64,000 nucleotides of DNA from Streptomyces iakyrus (GTDB lineage Bacteria; Actinomycetota; Actinomycetes; Streptomycetales; Streptomycetaceae): assembly GCF_000717055.1 (NCBI RefSeq), contig NZ_JNXI01000011.1:1-64000 (forward strand), read 5' to 3'. Position numbers and translations under genes: made by a program. Positions 26,394 to 34,902 of this stretch are shown here, piece by piece. Positions within the stretch are counted from its first letter, which is position 1. Every line of letters begins with the position of its first letter. The notes under the pieces are model-generated. The model did not search any database and was not told the DNA's origin. It saw nothing but the letters and a program-made list of their open reading frames with translations.

Positions 26394-26849
26394 ATGACCA
26401 AAGCGATCAAACTCCTGACCGCCCTGCCTCCGCCCCAGCGGCAGCGTCTCATGACCCTCGCCCGGGAGGTGTCCTTCCCGGAGGACGCACGGATCTTCGA
26501 GGCGGACGGCAGGGCCGACCGCTTCTGGGTGATCCGCTCGGGCGCCGTCTCGCTGGACCAGCAGGTGAACTCCCTGCGACGGGTGACCGTGGCCAGCCTG
26601 GGCGCGGGCGACCTGCTCGGCTGGTCCTGGCTGTTCCCGCCGTACACCTGGGACTTCGGCGCGGTGGCGTTCAGCCCGGTACGGGCCTATGAGTTCGACG
26701 CGCAGGCCGTGCTGGGGCTGTGCCACGAGGATCCGGAGCTGGGGATGATGCTGGTGCGCAATGTCGCCGAGGTGCTCGCGCACCGGCTGGAGATGACCCG
26801 GGGCAAGCTGATGGAGCAGTACACGCTGCACCGGCGCGGAGCCCTGTGA
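26394..26849 (+). CDS. Stand-alone cyclic-nucleotide-binding-domain protein
   Basis: A 151-residue protein made of a Crp-type effector domain only (about 8-135: FPEDARIFEADGRADRFWVI; LGAGDLLGWSWLFPPY) with no DNA-binding helix-turn-helix after it. The phosphate-binding cassette is atypical: GWSWL occupies the place of the usual GExAL plus Arg, so true cNMP binding is doubtful. ATG 26394 has GAGGAG 6-7 nt upstream. It follows the 6C RNA terminator, so it should have its own promoter, and it converges with the MFS gene 4 bp away. Confidence 0.82.
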   Translation: MTKAIKLLTALPPPQRQRLMTLAREVSFPEDARIFEADGRADRFWVIRSGAVSLDQQVNSLRRVTVASLGAGDLLGWSWLFPPYTWDFGAVAFSPVRAYEFDAQAVLGLCHEDPELGMMLVRNVAEVLAHRLEMTRGKLMEQYTLHRRGAL

Positions 26850-26853
26850 CGCG

Positions 26854-28146
26854 TCAGACGCGGTAGCGCCGCAGCGCCGGTACGGCGGCGGCCAGCACCA
26901 GCATCACCGCGACGACCAGGAGTCCGCCGCCCGCGACGGCGGTGCGGGGTCCGAAGGCGGATCCCGCGGTGCCGTGCAGCACGTCGGCCAGGCGCGGGCC
27001 GCCCGCCACGACGACGGTGAAGACGCCCTGCATGCGCCCACGCATCTCGTCGGTGGCGGCGGACAGCAGGATCGCCCCGCGGAAGACCATGGAGACCATG
27101 TCGGCCACCCCGGCCAGGGCGAGGAAGGCCACCGCGACCCACAGGTTGCGGCTCAGTCCGAAGCCGGTGATGGCCACCCCCCAGGCGACGACCGCCCCGA
27201 TGACCATCCAGCCGTGCCGGCGGGCCCGGGAGAAGGTCCCGGAGAACAGCCCGCCCAGGACGGCACCGACGGGGATCGCCGCGAACAGCAGGCCCAGCGC
27301 GAGGCCTTCGCCGTACGGGGCGTAGGTCTGGGAAGCGAGCTGCGGGAACAGGGCGCGGGGCATGCCGAGGACCATCGCGACGATGTCGGCGAGGAACGAC
27401 AGCAGCAGCACGGTGTGCCCGGAGACGTAGCGGAAACCGGCGGCGATCTCCTTCACGCCCGCGCGCCGCACCGCCGTGCCGGCCCGGGGCGGCAGCGACG
27501 GCAGCCGGTGGACCGCCCACACCGTCACGCACAGGGCCAGGGCGTCGATGAGGTACAGCTCGGGCAGCCCGATGACGGGGATGAGGGCACCGGCGAGCAG
27601 GGGGCCCGCCACCTGCCCGGTCTGCATCACGGTCGAGCCGAGGGCGTTCGCGGCGGGCAGTTCGTCCTCGGGGACCAGCCGGGCTATGGAGGCGTTGCGG
27701 GCCGGCGCGTTCAGCCCCCAGAAGGCCTGCTGCACGGCGAGCAGCAGCATGAGCGCACCCACCGACTCCAGTCCCACGAAGGCCTGGAGCCAGAACAGCA
27801 GCGAGGTGACGGCGATGCCGCTGTTGGTGATCAGCAGCAGTCTGCGCCGGTCCATGGCGTCGGCGATCGCCCCGCCCCACAGTGCGAACACGATCAGGGG
27901 CACGAGCCCGGCCAGGCTCGCGGCGCCGACCCAGGCCGAGGAGCCGGTGATGTCGTAGATCTGCTTGGGAACGGCGACGGCGGTGAGCTGGCTGCCGACG
28001 GCCGTGACGATGGTCGAGCCCCACAGTCGCCGGTAGGCGGGGCGGCGCAGAGGACGGGTGTCCATGGCCCAGCGCCGCCGGCCGCGCCGCCGGGGCGGCT
28101 GAGGTCCGGGCTCCCGCTCTTCGGTCGTGCTCTCGCTCGCGTCCAC
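26854..28146 (-). CDS. MFS transporter, enterobactin-exporter-like
   Basis: A 430-residue membrane protein with about 12 predicted helices, starting near residue 40 (LWGSTIVTAVGSQLTAVAVP) after a charged N-terminal tail. The GGAIADAMDRRRLLL loop between helices 2 and 3 is the MFS signature. It resembles the MFS_3 (EntS-like) group of drug or siderophore exporters. GTG 28146 is the apparent start. It lies 81 bp downstream of the lysE gene on the same strand and may be co-transcribed. Confidence 0.85.
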   Translation of the reverse strand: MDASESTTEEREPGPQPPRRRGRRRWAMDTRPLRRPAYRRLWGSTIVTAVGSQLTAVAVPKQIYDITGSSAWVGAASLAGLVPLIVFALWGGAIADAMDRRRLLLITNSGIAVTSLLFWLQAFVGLESVGALMLLLAVQQAFWGLNAPARNASIARLVPEDELPAANALGSTVMQTGQVAGPLLAGALIPVIGLPELYLIDALALCVTVWAVHRLPSLPPRAGTAVRRAGVKEIAAGFRYVSGHTVLLLSFLADIVAMVLGMPRALFPQLASQTYAPYGEGLALGLLFAAIPVGAVLGGLFSGTFSRARRHGWMVIGAVVAWGVAITGFGLSRNLWVAVAFLALAGVADMVSMVFRGAILLSAATDEMRGRMQGVFTVVVAGGPRLADVLHGTAGSAFGPRTAVAGGGLLVVAVMLVLAAAVPALRRYRV

Positions 28147-28227
28147 GCGCCGCTTCCTCGATGCTCGCTACATCTTTCCGGGCGGGGATCACTATCGCAC
28201 CCGTCGCGGCCGTGCCGGCGGCCGGTC

Positions 28228-28845
28228 TCAGCTTCCGGCGATCAGTACGGCACCCAGCACGATCATGGTGGCGGCGACCAGGCCGTCCAGGACGCGCCAG
28301 GCGGCCGGCTTGGCGAGGAACCGGCCGAGCATCCGGGCGCCGAACCCGAGGGCGGTGAACCAGCACAGGCTGGCCAGCACCGCGCCGAGGCCGAACGTCC
28401 AGCGCAGGGAACCGTGGTCGGCGGCGACGGAGCCCAGCAGGAACACGGTGTCGAGGTAGACGTGGGGATTCAGCCAGGTCATCGCCAGGCAGGTGAGGAC
28501 GGCCCGGCGCACCGATCCGGCCGCCTCCCCCTCCGTCCGCAGCGCCTCACCGCCGGGCCGGAACACCCGGCGGGCGGCCAGGGCACCGTAGACCAGCAGG
28601 AACGCGCCGCCGATCCAGCCGACCGCGGTCAGCGCGCCCGGCCACCGCACCACCACCGCGCCGACCCCGCCGACCCCGAGTGCGATGAGCGCCGCGTCCG
28701 ACAGGGCGCAGATGGCGACCACGGCGAGGACGGCCTGGCGGCGGATGCCCTGGCGCAGGACGAAGGCGTTCTGGGCTCCGATGGCGACGATGAGGGACAG
28801 GCCGGTGCCGAAACCGGCGGCGCCGGCGGTGAAGGTGCTGGTCAT
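28228..28845 (-). CDS. LysE/ArgO-family amino acid exporter
   Basis: A 205-residue protein with six membrane helices, starting with GTGLSLIVAIGAQNAFVLRQGI, the LysE signature, and containing the TWLNPHVYLDT motif near residue 125. It should export basic amino acids such as Lys or Arg. It is divergent from a LysR regulator with a shared 70-bp promoter region, the same arrangement as lysE-lysG and argO-argP. Confidence 0.93.
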   Translation of the reverse strand: MTSTFTAGAAGFGTGLSLIVAIGAQNAFVLRQGIRRQAVLAVVAICALSDAALIALGVGGVGAVVVRWPGALTAVGWIGGAFLLVYGALAARRVFRPGGEALRTEGEAAGSVRRAVLTCLAMTWLNPHVYLDTVFLLGSVAADHGSLRWTFGLGAVLASLCWFTALGFGARMLGRFLAKPAAWRVLDGLVAATMIVLGAVLIAGS

Positions 28846-28883
28846 GGCGTCGACGCTAGGGAGGCACCAGGCGTGGGGTCCAG

Positions 28884-28907
28884 CTAAAGATTCTTACGTA
28901 TCATTAG
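28884..28907. promoter_or_regulatory. Candidate LysG/ArgP operator in the divergent promoter
   Basis: A 24-bp imperfect inverted repeat, CTAAAGAT at the left and ATCATTAG at the right, matching at 7 of 8 positions around 8 central bases. It is AT-rich in a GC-rich genome and sits between the divergent lysE and LysR-family genes, as expected for a LysR activator site. Confidence 0.6.
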
Positions 28908-28915
28908 CAGGCGTG

Positions 28916-29815
28916 ATGATGACGGATCTGCCGCTGGATCAGGTGCGGACCCTGCTCGCCGTCGTGGACGAGGGCACCTTCGACGCGGCGGCGGCCGCGC
29001 TGCATGTGACGCCGTCGGCGATCAGCCAGCGGGTGAAGGCGCTGGAGCAGCGCACGGGCCGGGTCCTGCTGCTGCGGACGAAGCCGGTGCGGCCGACCGA
29101 GTCGGGTGAGGTGCTGGTGCGGCTGGCCCGCCAGGTGGCGCGGCTGGAGCACGACGCGTACGCGGAGCTCGGGCTGAGCGGCGACGGGGAGCCCACCCGG
29201 GTGTCCGTGGCGGTGAACGCGGACTCGCTGGCCACCTGGTTCCTGCCCGTCCTCGCACGCGTTCCGGAGGAGCTCCGGCTCTTTTTCGAGCTGCGCCGCG
29301 AGGACGAGGACCACACGGCGGCCCTGCTGCGGGAGGGCACCGTGATGGCGGCGGTGACCTCGTCTCCGGATCCCGTGCCGGGCTGCTCGGTCCGGTCGCT
29401 CGGGCGGATGCGCTACCTCCCCGTGGCCGCGGCGGGCTTCGCCGCGCGGTACCTCGGCGCACCCCTGGCACAGACGCTGAAGGAGGTGCCCGTGGTGGTC
29501 TTCGACCGGCGCGACGACTTCCAGGACGGCTTCGTCCGGCGGCTCACCCGGGGGCGGAGCGGCGCGAGCGCGCTGCGGCACTACGTGCCGACCTCGGAGG
29601 GCTTCGTCGAGGCCGTGGCCGCCGGTCTGGGCTGGGGTCTGGTGCCGGAACCCCAGGCGGATCCGTTGCTGGACGAGGGCCGGCTCGTCGGCTTCGCTCC
29701 GGGCCGCACGGTCGACGTGCCGCTGTACTGGCAGCAGTGGAAGCTCGACTCCCCCGCGCTGGCGCAGGTCGCCGAGACGGTGACGGCGACGGCGGCGCAG
29801 GCGCTGCGGCCCTGA
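28916..29815 (+). CDS. LysR-family regulator, ArgP/LysG type
   Basis: A 299-residue protein. The N-terminal winged helix-turn-helix (about 4-62) has the recognition segment AALHVTPSAISQRVKALE, and the substrate-binding domain starts near residue 90. The sequence LPLDQVRTLLAVVDEGTFDA is typical of ArgP/IciA/LysG, the activators of basic amino-acid export. ATG 28916 and ATG 28919 are adjacent and either may be used. It should activate the divergent lysE in response to Lys or Arg. It converges with the following TetR gene 4 bp away. Confidence 0.9.
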   Translation: MMTDLPLDQVRTLLAVVDEGTFDAAAAALHVTPSAISQRVKALEQRTGRVLLLRTKPVRPTESGEVLVRLARQVARLEHDAYAELGLSGDGEPTRVSVAVNADSLATWFLPVLARVPEELRLFFELRREDEDHTAALLREGTVMAAVTSSPDPVPGCSVRSLGRMRYLPVAAAGFAARYLGAPLAQTLKEVPVVVFDRRDDFQDGFVRRLTRGRSGASALRHYVPTSEGFVEAVAAGLGWGLVPEPQADPLLDEGRLVGFAPGRTVDVPLYWQQWKLDSPALAQVAETVTATAAQALRP

Positions 29816-29819
29816 CGGT

Positions 29820-30527
29820 TCAGTCCCGGACGGCCTCCAGCCGGGCCGCCGCGCTGTCCAGCAGCATCTCCAGGGCCGCCGGATAGGCGCTGGTGAGCAT
29901 GCGGGTCGCGAGTAGCGGCGCGGCCTCGGCGATGCGCGGGTGGGTCGTGGCGGGCAGGCGGGCGTACGTCGAGCGCCACATGTCCTCGTCGGCGTGCAGC
30001 GAGTCGCTGGGCAGGGCCAGGGAGGCGGCGTCCAGGGCGGCGAAGGCCAGGGTCTGGTCGATGAAGGCGTGGTAGATGCGCACGGTGTCGGGCAGCGGGA
30101 ACCCGGCCGTGCGCAGGACGTCCAGGACGGCTTCGTCGGCGGCCAGCTCGTGGGCCCGGCCCGTGACCCGGTTCGTGGTCAGCAGGGCCGCCTGCGGATG
30201 GGCGAGATACGCGGCGTGGATGCGCAGTCCGAAGGACCGCAGGTCCGCCCGCCACTCCCCCGTGGGCCGCCAGCCCTGAAGGGCTTGGCCGATGAGCGCG
30301 TCGCCGATGGCGAGGGTCAGGTCGTCCATGCCCCGGAAGTAGCGGTAGAGCGTGCTCGGGTCGGCGTCCAGGGCGAGGCCGAGCCGGCGGGCGGTCAGTC
30401 CCGCGCTGCCGTGTTCGCGCAGCATGCGCAGCGCGGTCTCGACGATCAGTTCCTCGGACAGCACGGTGCCGCTCTTGGTGGGCCTGCGCCGGCGGCGTTT
30501 CTCCTCGGGCACCACGGGCTTGGGCAC
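29820..30527 (-). CDS. TetR-family regulator, TetR C-terminal type
   Basis: A 235-residue protein with a basic N-terminal tail (EEKRRRRRPTKSG), an HTH (GLTARRLGLALDADPSTLYRY, about 40-62) and a tetracycline-repressor-like C-terminal ligand domain. GTG 30527 has GGGAGG upstream. It is divergent from the saccharopine-dehydrogenase-like gene (126-bp gap), which is its likely target. The ligand is unknown. Confidence 0.88.
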   Translation of the reverse strand: MPKPVVPEEKRRRRRPTKSGTVLSEELIVETALRMLREHGSAGLTARRLGLALDADPSTLYRYFRGMDDLTLAIGDALIGQALQGWRPTGEWRADLRSFGLRIHAAYLAHPQAALLTTNRVTGRAHELAADEAVLDVLRTAGFPLPDTVRIYHAFIDQTLAFAALDAASLALPSDSLHADEDMWRSTYARLPATTHPRIAEAAPLLATRMLTSAYPAALEMLLDSAAARLEAVRD

Positions 30528-30560
30528 GGCGGGCTCCCTCCCCGGGGACCGGCCCCGGTC

Positions 30561-30586
30561 CTTATGCCAACGCCATTGACCTTATG
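30561..30586. promoter_or_regulatory. Pair of CTTATG direct repeats
   Basis: CTTATG occurs at 30561-30566 and 30581-30586, 20 bp (about two helical turns) apart, between the divergent TetR gene and its presumed target. It may be part of an operator or overlapping promoter elements. Confidence 0.3.
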
Positions 30587-30652
30587 ACAGGGGGCGGCGT
30601 TTCATCTCCCTCAAGGACGCGTCGCGTTCTTCGCAAATAGGGAGTTTCTGTC

Positions 30653-31870
30653 ATGCGTGTACTGCTCGTGGGTGCCGGTGGTGTGGGCGGGGCGATCACC
30701 CGGATCGCGGCCCGGAGGCCGTTCTTCGAGGCCATGGTGGTGGCCGACTACGACCCGGCTCGGGCCGAGGCCGCGGTCGCGGCGCTGGAGGGCGATCCGC
30801 GGTTCACCGCCGAGCAGGTGGACGCGGGCGACGAGGCGGCGGTGACCCGCCTGCTCGCCCGGCACCGTTGCGACGTCCTCCTCAACGCCACCGACCCCCG
30901 CTTCGTGATGCCGCTGTTCCGCGCCGCCCGCACCGCGGGCGCCACCTATCTCGACATGGCGATGTCGCTGTCCCGCCCGCATGCCGAGCGGCCGTACGAG
31001 GAGTGCGGGGTCAAGCTCGGCGACGAGCAGTTCGCCCAGGCCGCCGACTGGGAGAAGGAAGGGCTGCTGGCCCTCGTCGGCATGGGCGTGGAGCCGGGCC
31101 TGTCGGACGTCTTCGCGCGGCACGCCGCCGACGAACTCTTCGACGAGATCGAGGAGATCGGCATCCGTGACGGCGCGAACCTGACCGTCGACGGTTACGA
31201 CTTCGCGCCCTCCTTCAGCATCTGGACCACCATCGAGGAGTGCCTCAACCCGCCGGTCGTCTACGAGACGGGCACGGGCTGGTTCACCACCGAGCCCTTC
31301 AGCGAGCCCGAGGTCTTCGACTTCCCCGAGGGCATCGGCCCGGTCGAGTGCGTCAACGTGGAGCACGAGGAGGTGCTGCTCGTCCCGCGCTGGGTCGACG
31401 CCCGCCGGGTGACCTTCAAGTACGGTCTCGGCCGGGAGTTCGTCGAAACGCTGAAGACGCTGCACCTGCTGGGCCTGGACCGCACCGACCCGGTGACCGT
31501 GCCCGGGCCGGACGGGCCGGTGAAGGTCTCGCCCCGGGACGTGGTCGCCGCGTGCCTGCCCGACCCGGCGACGCTCGGCGAGCGGATGCACGGCAAGACG
31601 TGCGCGGGCACCTGGGTGAAGGGCGTGAAGGACGGCGAGCCCCGCGAGGTGTACCTCTACCACGTGGTCGACAACCAGTGGTCCATGACGGAGTACGGCT
31701 CCCAGGCCGTGGTCTGGCAGACCGCGGTCAACCCCGTGGTCGCGCTCGAACTCCTGGCGACGGGCGCCTGGTCCGGTGCGGGTGTCCTCGGCCCGGAGGC
31801 CTTCCCGGCGCGGCCCTTCCTGGACCTGCTGACGGACTACGGCTCCCCCTGGGGCATGCGGGAGCAGTGA
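30653..31870 (+). CDS. Saccharopine dehydrogenase-family oxidoreductase
   Basis: A 405-residue protein with an N-terminal Rossmann motif MRVLLVGAGGVGGAITRIAA and the family C-terminal domain (KYGLGREFVETLKTLHLLG; WQTAVNPVVALELL). Relatives include saccharopine reductases and carboxynorspermidine dehydrogenase, so a lysine- or polyamine-related substrate is plausible but unproven. ATG 30653 has AGGGAG 9 nt upstream. It is divergent from the TetR gene. Confidence 0.88.
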   Translation: MRVLLVGAGGVGGAITRIAARRPFFEAMVVADYDPARAEAAVAALEGDPRFTAEQVDAGDEAAVTRLLARHRCDVLLNATDPRFVMPLFRAARTAGATYLDMAMSLSRPHAERPYEECGVKLGDEQFAQAADWEKEGLLALVGMGVEPGLSDVFARHAADELFDEIEEIGIRDGANLTVDGYDFAPSFSIWTTIEECLNPPVVYETGTGWFTTEPFSEPEVFDFPEGIGPVECVNVEHEEVLLVPRWVDARRVTFKYGLGREFVETLKTLHLLGLDRTDPVTVPGPDGPVKVSPRDVVAACLPDPATLGERMHGKTCAGTWVKGVKDGEPREVYLYHVVDNQWSMTEYGSQAVVWQTAVNPVVALELLATGAWSGAGVLGPEAFPARPFLDLLTDYGSPWGMREQ

Positions 31871-31973
31871 AGGACTGTCCGGGAACGCCCTGTTTCACGA
31901 ACCATCGACAGGTGACCCGAAGAGGAGTAAGCATCCGAGAGAGCACGTTTCTACTGCGATGCAGGTGACTTCG

Positions 31974-32228
31974 ATGGACAACTGGCGAGACCACGCTGCC
32001 TGTCGGCACGAGGACCCCGAGCTCTTCTTCCCGATCGGCACCTCCGGCCCGGCTCTGCTGCAGACCGAACAGGCCAAGGCGGTGTGCCGACGGCGCTGCC
32101 CGGTGCAGGAGCAGTGCCTGCAATGGGCCCTGGACACGGGTCAGTCCATCGGCGTGTGGGGCGGGACGAGCGAGAACGAACGGCGTGCGCTGAAGCGCCG
32201 CACGGCCGCCCGCCGCCGCTCCGGCTGA
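31974..32228 (+). CDS. WhiB-like (Wbl) iron-sulfur transcription factor
   Basis: An 84-residue protein resembling WblE/WhiB1. It has Cys10, Cys38, Cys42 and Cys48, the GVWGG turn and a basic C-terminal tail (RRALKRRTAARRR). Wbl proteins hold a [4Fe-4S] cluster and bind the primary sigma factor. The usual spacing is C-X2-C-X5-C; here CRRRC gives C-X3-C, one Arg more than normal. I chose ATG 31974: AGGTG lies 5-6 nt upstream and the sequence then starts like other WblE proteins, while ATG 31959 has no site. A strong terminator follows. Confidence 0.9.
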   Translation: MDNWRDHAACRHEDPELFFPIGTSGPALLQTEQAKAVCRRRCPVQEQCLQWALDTGQSIGVWGGTSENERRALKRRTAARRRSG

Positions 32229-32239
32229 CACCGGCCACC

Positions 32240-32280
32240 ACCCCTGGGGACTCAGCTGCGCCGCAGCGGTCCCCAGGGGT
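32240..32280. terminator. Strong bidirectional hairpin terminator
   Basis: Perfect 12-bp arms (32240-32251, ACCCCTGGGGAC, and 32269-32280) enclose 17 bases that can form a further GCTGCG/CGCAGC stem; TTT follows on the plus strand. It covers the end of the DUF6098 gene and lies 12 bp after the wbl stop. Confidence 0.8.
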
Positions 32281-32695
32281 TTCCCTGCCGGGCCACCTCC
32301 GCCTTCGCCTCGTCGATGGCCTTCGGGTCGATCCGGCACAGCGGGCGGACGTCGGTGACCAGCGGTTCGTTGTCGGGGCCGCGGGCGGCCTCCTTGCCGG
32401 CGAGCACCCAGGGGTGGACTCCCGGCCCCTTGTCGTGCGGAAGATGGGCGTAGTCGTGCAGGCGGCGGGCCACCCACACGCGGACCGGCCGGTCCTCCCA
32501 CCACTCCTCGACGCCGAGGGGGCTGGCGGACAGCCCCGGCAGGGACACCCCCGTCAGATCATCGGTGCTGGACACCTTGCGGAGATCGATCTCCGGGCCG
32601 CGCGACCAGCGGACGTACAGGTTCCGGTGGCGTTCCACGAGCTCGGCGAGTTCGTCGAGTGTGCGCACGAGCCGCAGGTCGTCGGGGGCATTCAT
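32252..32695 (-). CDS. DUF6098 family protein
   Basis: A 147-residue soluble protein with the pattern LYVRWSRGPEIDL, LTGVSLPGLSASPLGVEEWW, VRVWVARRLHDYAHL and GPGVHPWVLAGKE, which I associate with DUF6098, a streptomycete family of unknown function. ATG 32695 has GGAGG 7 nt upstream. Its 3' end forms part of the shared terminator with the wbl gene. Confidence 0.75.
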   Translation of the reverse strand: MNAPDDLRLVRTLDELAELVERHRNLYVRWSRGPEIDLRKVSSTDDLTGVSLPGLSASPLGVEEWWEDRPVRVWVARRLHDYAHLPHDKGPGVHPWVLAGKEAARGPDNEPLVTDVRPLCRIDPKAIDEAKAEVARQGNPWGPLRRS

Positions 32696-32841
32696 GTCAT
32701 GACCTCCTTCCCCGGCGTGTTCAGGCGGACGGAGTACCCGCCCGGCACGAGCGGAACCGGTCGTCCGGCTCCGGGCGGTGCGGACACCCGGCCGGGGTTA
32801 GGCTCGCGGCACCCCCGGAGCGCCGAGAAGAGGAGCCGACC

Positions 32842-33192
32842 ATGAGCGTGCGCGTGCGCCGTGTCTACGATCCTGCCGAGCCGGAGGACGGGGTGCGGGT
32901 CCTGGTCGACCGGCTGTGGCCGCGCGGGCTGGCGAAGGACGCGGCGCGGGTGGACGAGTGGCCGAAGGCGGTCACCCCGTCGACGGAGCTGCGGCGCTGG
33001 TACCACGCGGGCGGGGGCTCGTACGAGGAGTTCGCCGAGCGGTACGAGGCGGAGCTCGCCGCCGACGAGGCCGCCGAGGCCCTCGACGGCGTGCGCGCAC
33101 TGCTGCGGAAGGGGGACGTGACGCTGCTGACCGCTTCGAAGACGCCGCAGGAGAGCCACGCGACGGTACTGGCCCGCCTCCTCCAGGCGTGA
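32842..33192 (+). CDS. DUF488 family protein
   Basis: A 116-residue protein with the DUF488 signature RRVYDPAEPEDGVRVLVDRL and LWPRGLAKDAARVDEWPKAV, plus a TLLTASKTPQESHA segment (position of a family cysteine-free loop). DUF488 proteins are small and of unknown function, sometimes near stress genes. ATG 32842 has GAGGAG upstream. It converges with the FAD dehydrogenase gene 19 bp away. Confidence 0.88.
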   Translation: MSVRVRRVYDPAEPEDGVRVLVDRLWPRGLAKDAARVDEWPKAVTPSTELRRWYHAGGGSYEEFAERYEAELAADEAAEALDGVRALLRKGDVTLLTASKTPQESHATVLARLLQA

Positions 33193-33211
33193 GACGGGCC
33201 GTCCGGCGAGG

Positions 33212-34885
33212 TCAGGCGGTCTGCTGGGCCGCCGCCCGGCCCGCCGCCCGCCCCGAGAAGAGGCAGCCGCCGAGGAAGGTGCCCTCCAGGGCGTTGTAGC
33301 CGTGGACACCGCCGCCGCCGAATCCGGCGACCTCACCGGCCGCGTACAGCCCCTCGACCGGCTTGCCGTCGGTCCCGAGGGCACGGGAGTCGAGATCGGT
33401 CTGGATGCCGCCGAGGGTCTTGCGGGTGAGGATGTGCAGTTTGACGCCGATCAGCGGCCCGGCCGCCGGGTCGAGGATGCGGTGCGGGGTGGCGACCCGG
33501 CCGAGGCGGTCGCCGATGTAGCGGCGGGCGTTGCGGATGCCCTGCACCTGGGCGTCCTTGGCGTAGGGGTTGGCGATCTGCAGGTCGCGGGCCTCGATCT
33601 GGCGCTTGATGCCGGCCGCGTCGAGGAGCGGCTTGTCGGTGAGTTCGTTCATCTTCGCGACGAGCTGCTCGACGGTGGAGGCGGTCACGAAGTCGGCGCC
33701 CTTGCGCAGGAACGCGTCGACCGGTCCGGGCGCGCCCTTGCCGAGGATGCGTTCCTTGAGGAATCCGGCGCGGTCCTTGGCGGTGATGTCGGGGTTCTGC
33801 TCGGAGCCCGACAGGGCGAACTCCTTCTCGATGATCTTCTGCGAGAGGATGAACCAGGAGTGGTCGTAGCCGGCGATGTCCTCGGTGGTACGCAGGTGTT
33901 TCAGCGTGCCGAGGGTGTCGTAGCCGGGCAGGAAGGGCCCGGGCAGGCGGCGGCCGAGGGCGTCGAACCACATCGAGGACGGTCCGGGCAGGATGCGGAT
34001 GCCGTGGCCGGGCCAGATCGGGTCCCAGTTCTGCAGGCCCTCCGTGTAGTGCCACATGCGGTCGCGGTTGACCAGCCGGACGCCCGCCTCGGCGCTGATG
34101 TCGAGCATCCGCCCGTCCACGTAGGCGGGGACGCCGGTGACCATCTCGCGCGGCGGGGTGCCGAGGCGTTCGGGCCAGTAGCGGCGGACGATGTCGTGGT
34201 TCGCTCCGATGCCGCCGCTGGTGACGATGACGGCCTGGGCGGTGAGTTCGAACTCGCCGACCGCGTCGCGGCTGGAGGCGACGCCCCGGGGTGAGGGGTC
34301 CTCGGCCAGGACCGTGCCGCGCACGCCCCGGGCGGTGCCGCCCTCGACGTTGAGCGCGTCGACGCGGTGACGGTGGTGGAAGGTGAGCAGGCCGTCGCGG
34401 GCGGCCTGCTTGGCGTACCGCACGAACGGTTCGACGACGCCCGTGCCGGTGCCCCAGGCGACGTGGAAGCGGGGCACGGAGTTGCCGTGCCCGTGTGCCG
34501 TGAGGTCGCCTCGCTCGGCCCAGCCGACGGTGGGCAGGAACGTGATGCCGTGCCCGTCGAGCCAGGACCGCTTCTCCCCCGCGGCGAACTCGACGTAGGC
34601 GCGGGCCCAGCGCACGGCCCAGGAGTCCTCGTCCTCCAGCCGGTCGAAGCCCGCACTGCCGCGCCAGTCGCTCCAGGCGAGGTCGAAGGAGTCCTTGATG
34701 CCCAGGCGCCGCTGTTCGGGCGAGCCGACGAGGAACAGCCCGCCGAAGGACCAGAAGGCCTGGCCGCCGAGGTTGCCCGCGTTCTCCTGGTCGACGAGGG
34801 CGACCCGCCGGCCCCTGCTGGTCAGCTCGTGCGCCGCGACCAGACCGGCGAGACCCGCTCCGACGACGATGACATCGGCATCCAT
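33212..34885 (-). CDS. FAD-binding dehydrogenase (fumarate reductase/KsdD superfamily)
   Basis: A 557-residue flavoprotein. The N-terminal FAD motif VIVVGAGLAGLVAAHEL is at residues 5-21, a GGQAFWSFGGLFLVGSPEQ flavin segment follows near 40, and the C-terminal LYAAGEVAGFGGGGVHGYNA and GGCLFSGRAAG segments close the FAD site. These are typical of actinobacterial FAD-binding dehydrogenases of the 3-ketosteroid-dehydrogenase/fumarate-reductase fold. The substrate is unknown. It lies 17 bp downstream of the TetR gene on the same strand, so the two are probably one operon under that repressor. Confidence 0.88.
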   Translation of the reverse strand: MDADVIVVGAGLAGLVAAHELTSRGRRVALVDQENAGNLGGQAFWSFGGLFLVGSPEQRRLGIKDSFDLAWSDWRGSAGFDRLEDEDSWAVRWARAYVEFAAGEKRSWLDGHGITFLPTVGWAERGDLTAHGHGNSVPRFHVAWGTGTGVVEPFVRYAKQAARDGLLTFHHRHRVDALNVEGGTARGVRGTVLAEDPSPRGVASSRDAVGEFELTAQAVIVTSGGIGANHDIVRRYWPERLGTPPREMVTGVPAYVDGRMLDISAEAGVRLVNRDRMWHYTEGLQNWDPIWPGHGIRILPGPSSMWFDALGRRLPGPFLPGYDTLGTLKHLRTTEDIAGYDHSWFILSQKIIEKEFALSGSEQNPDITAKDRAGFLKERILGKGAPGPVDAFLRKGADFVTASTVEQLVAKMNELTDKPLLDAAGIKRQIEARDLQIANPYAKDAQVQGIRNARRYIGDRLGRVATPHRILDPAAGPLIGVKLHILTRKTLGGIQTDLDSRALGTDGKPVEGLYAAGEVAGFGGGGVHGYNALEGTFLGGCLFSGRAAGRAAAQQTA

Positions 34886-34902
34886 GGCGACCGTTCCCTT
34901 CT

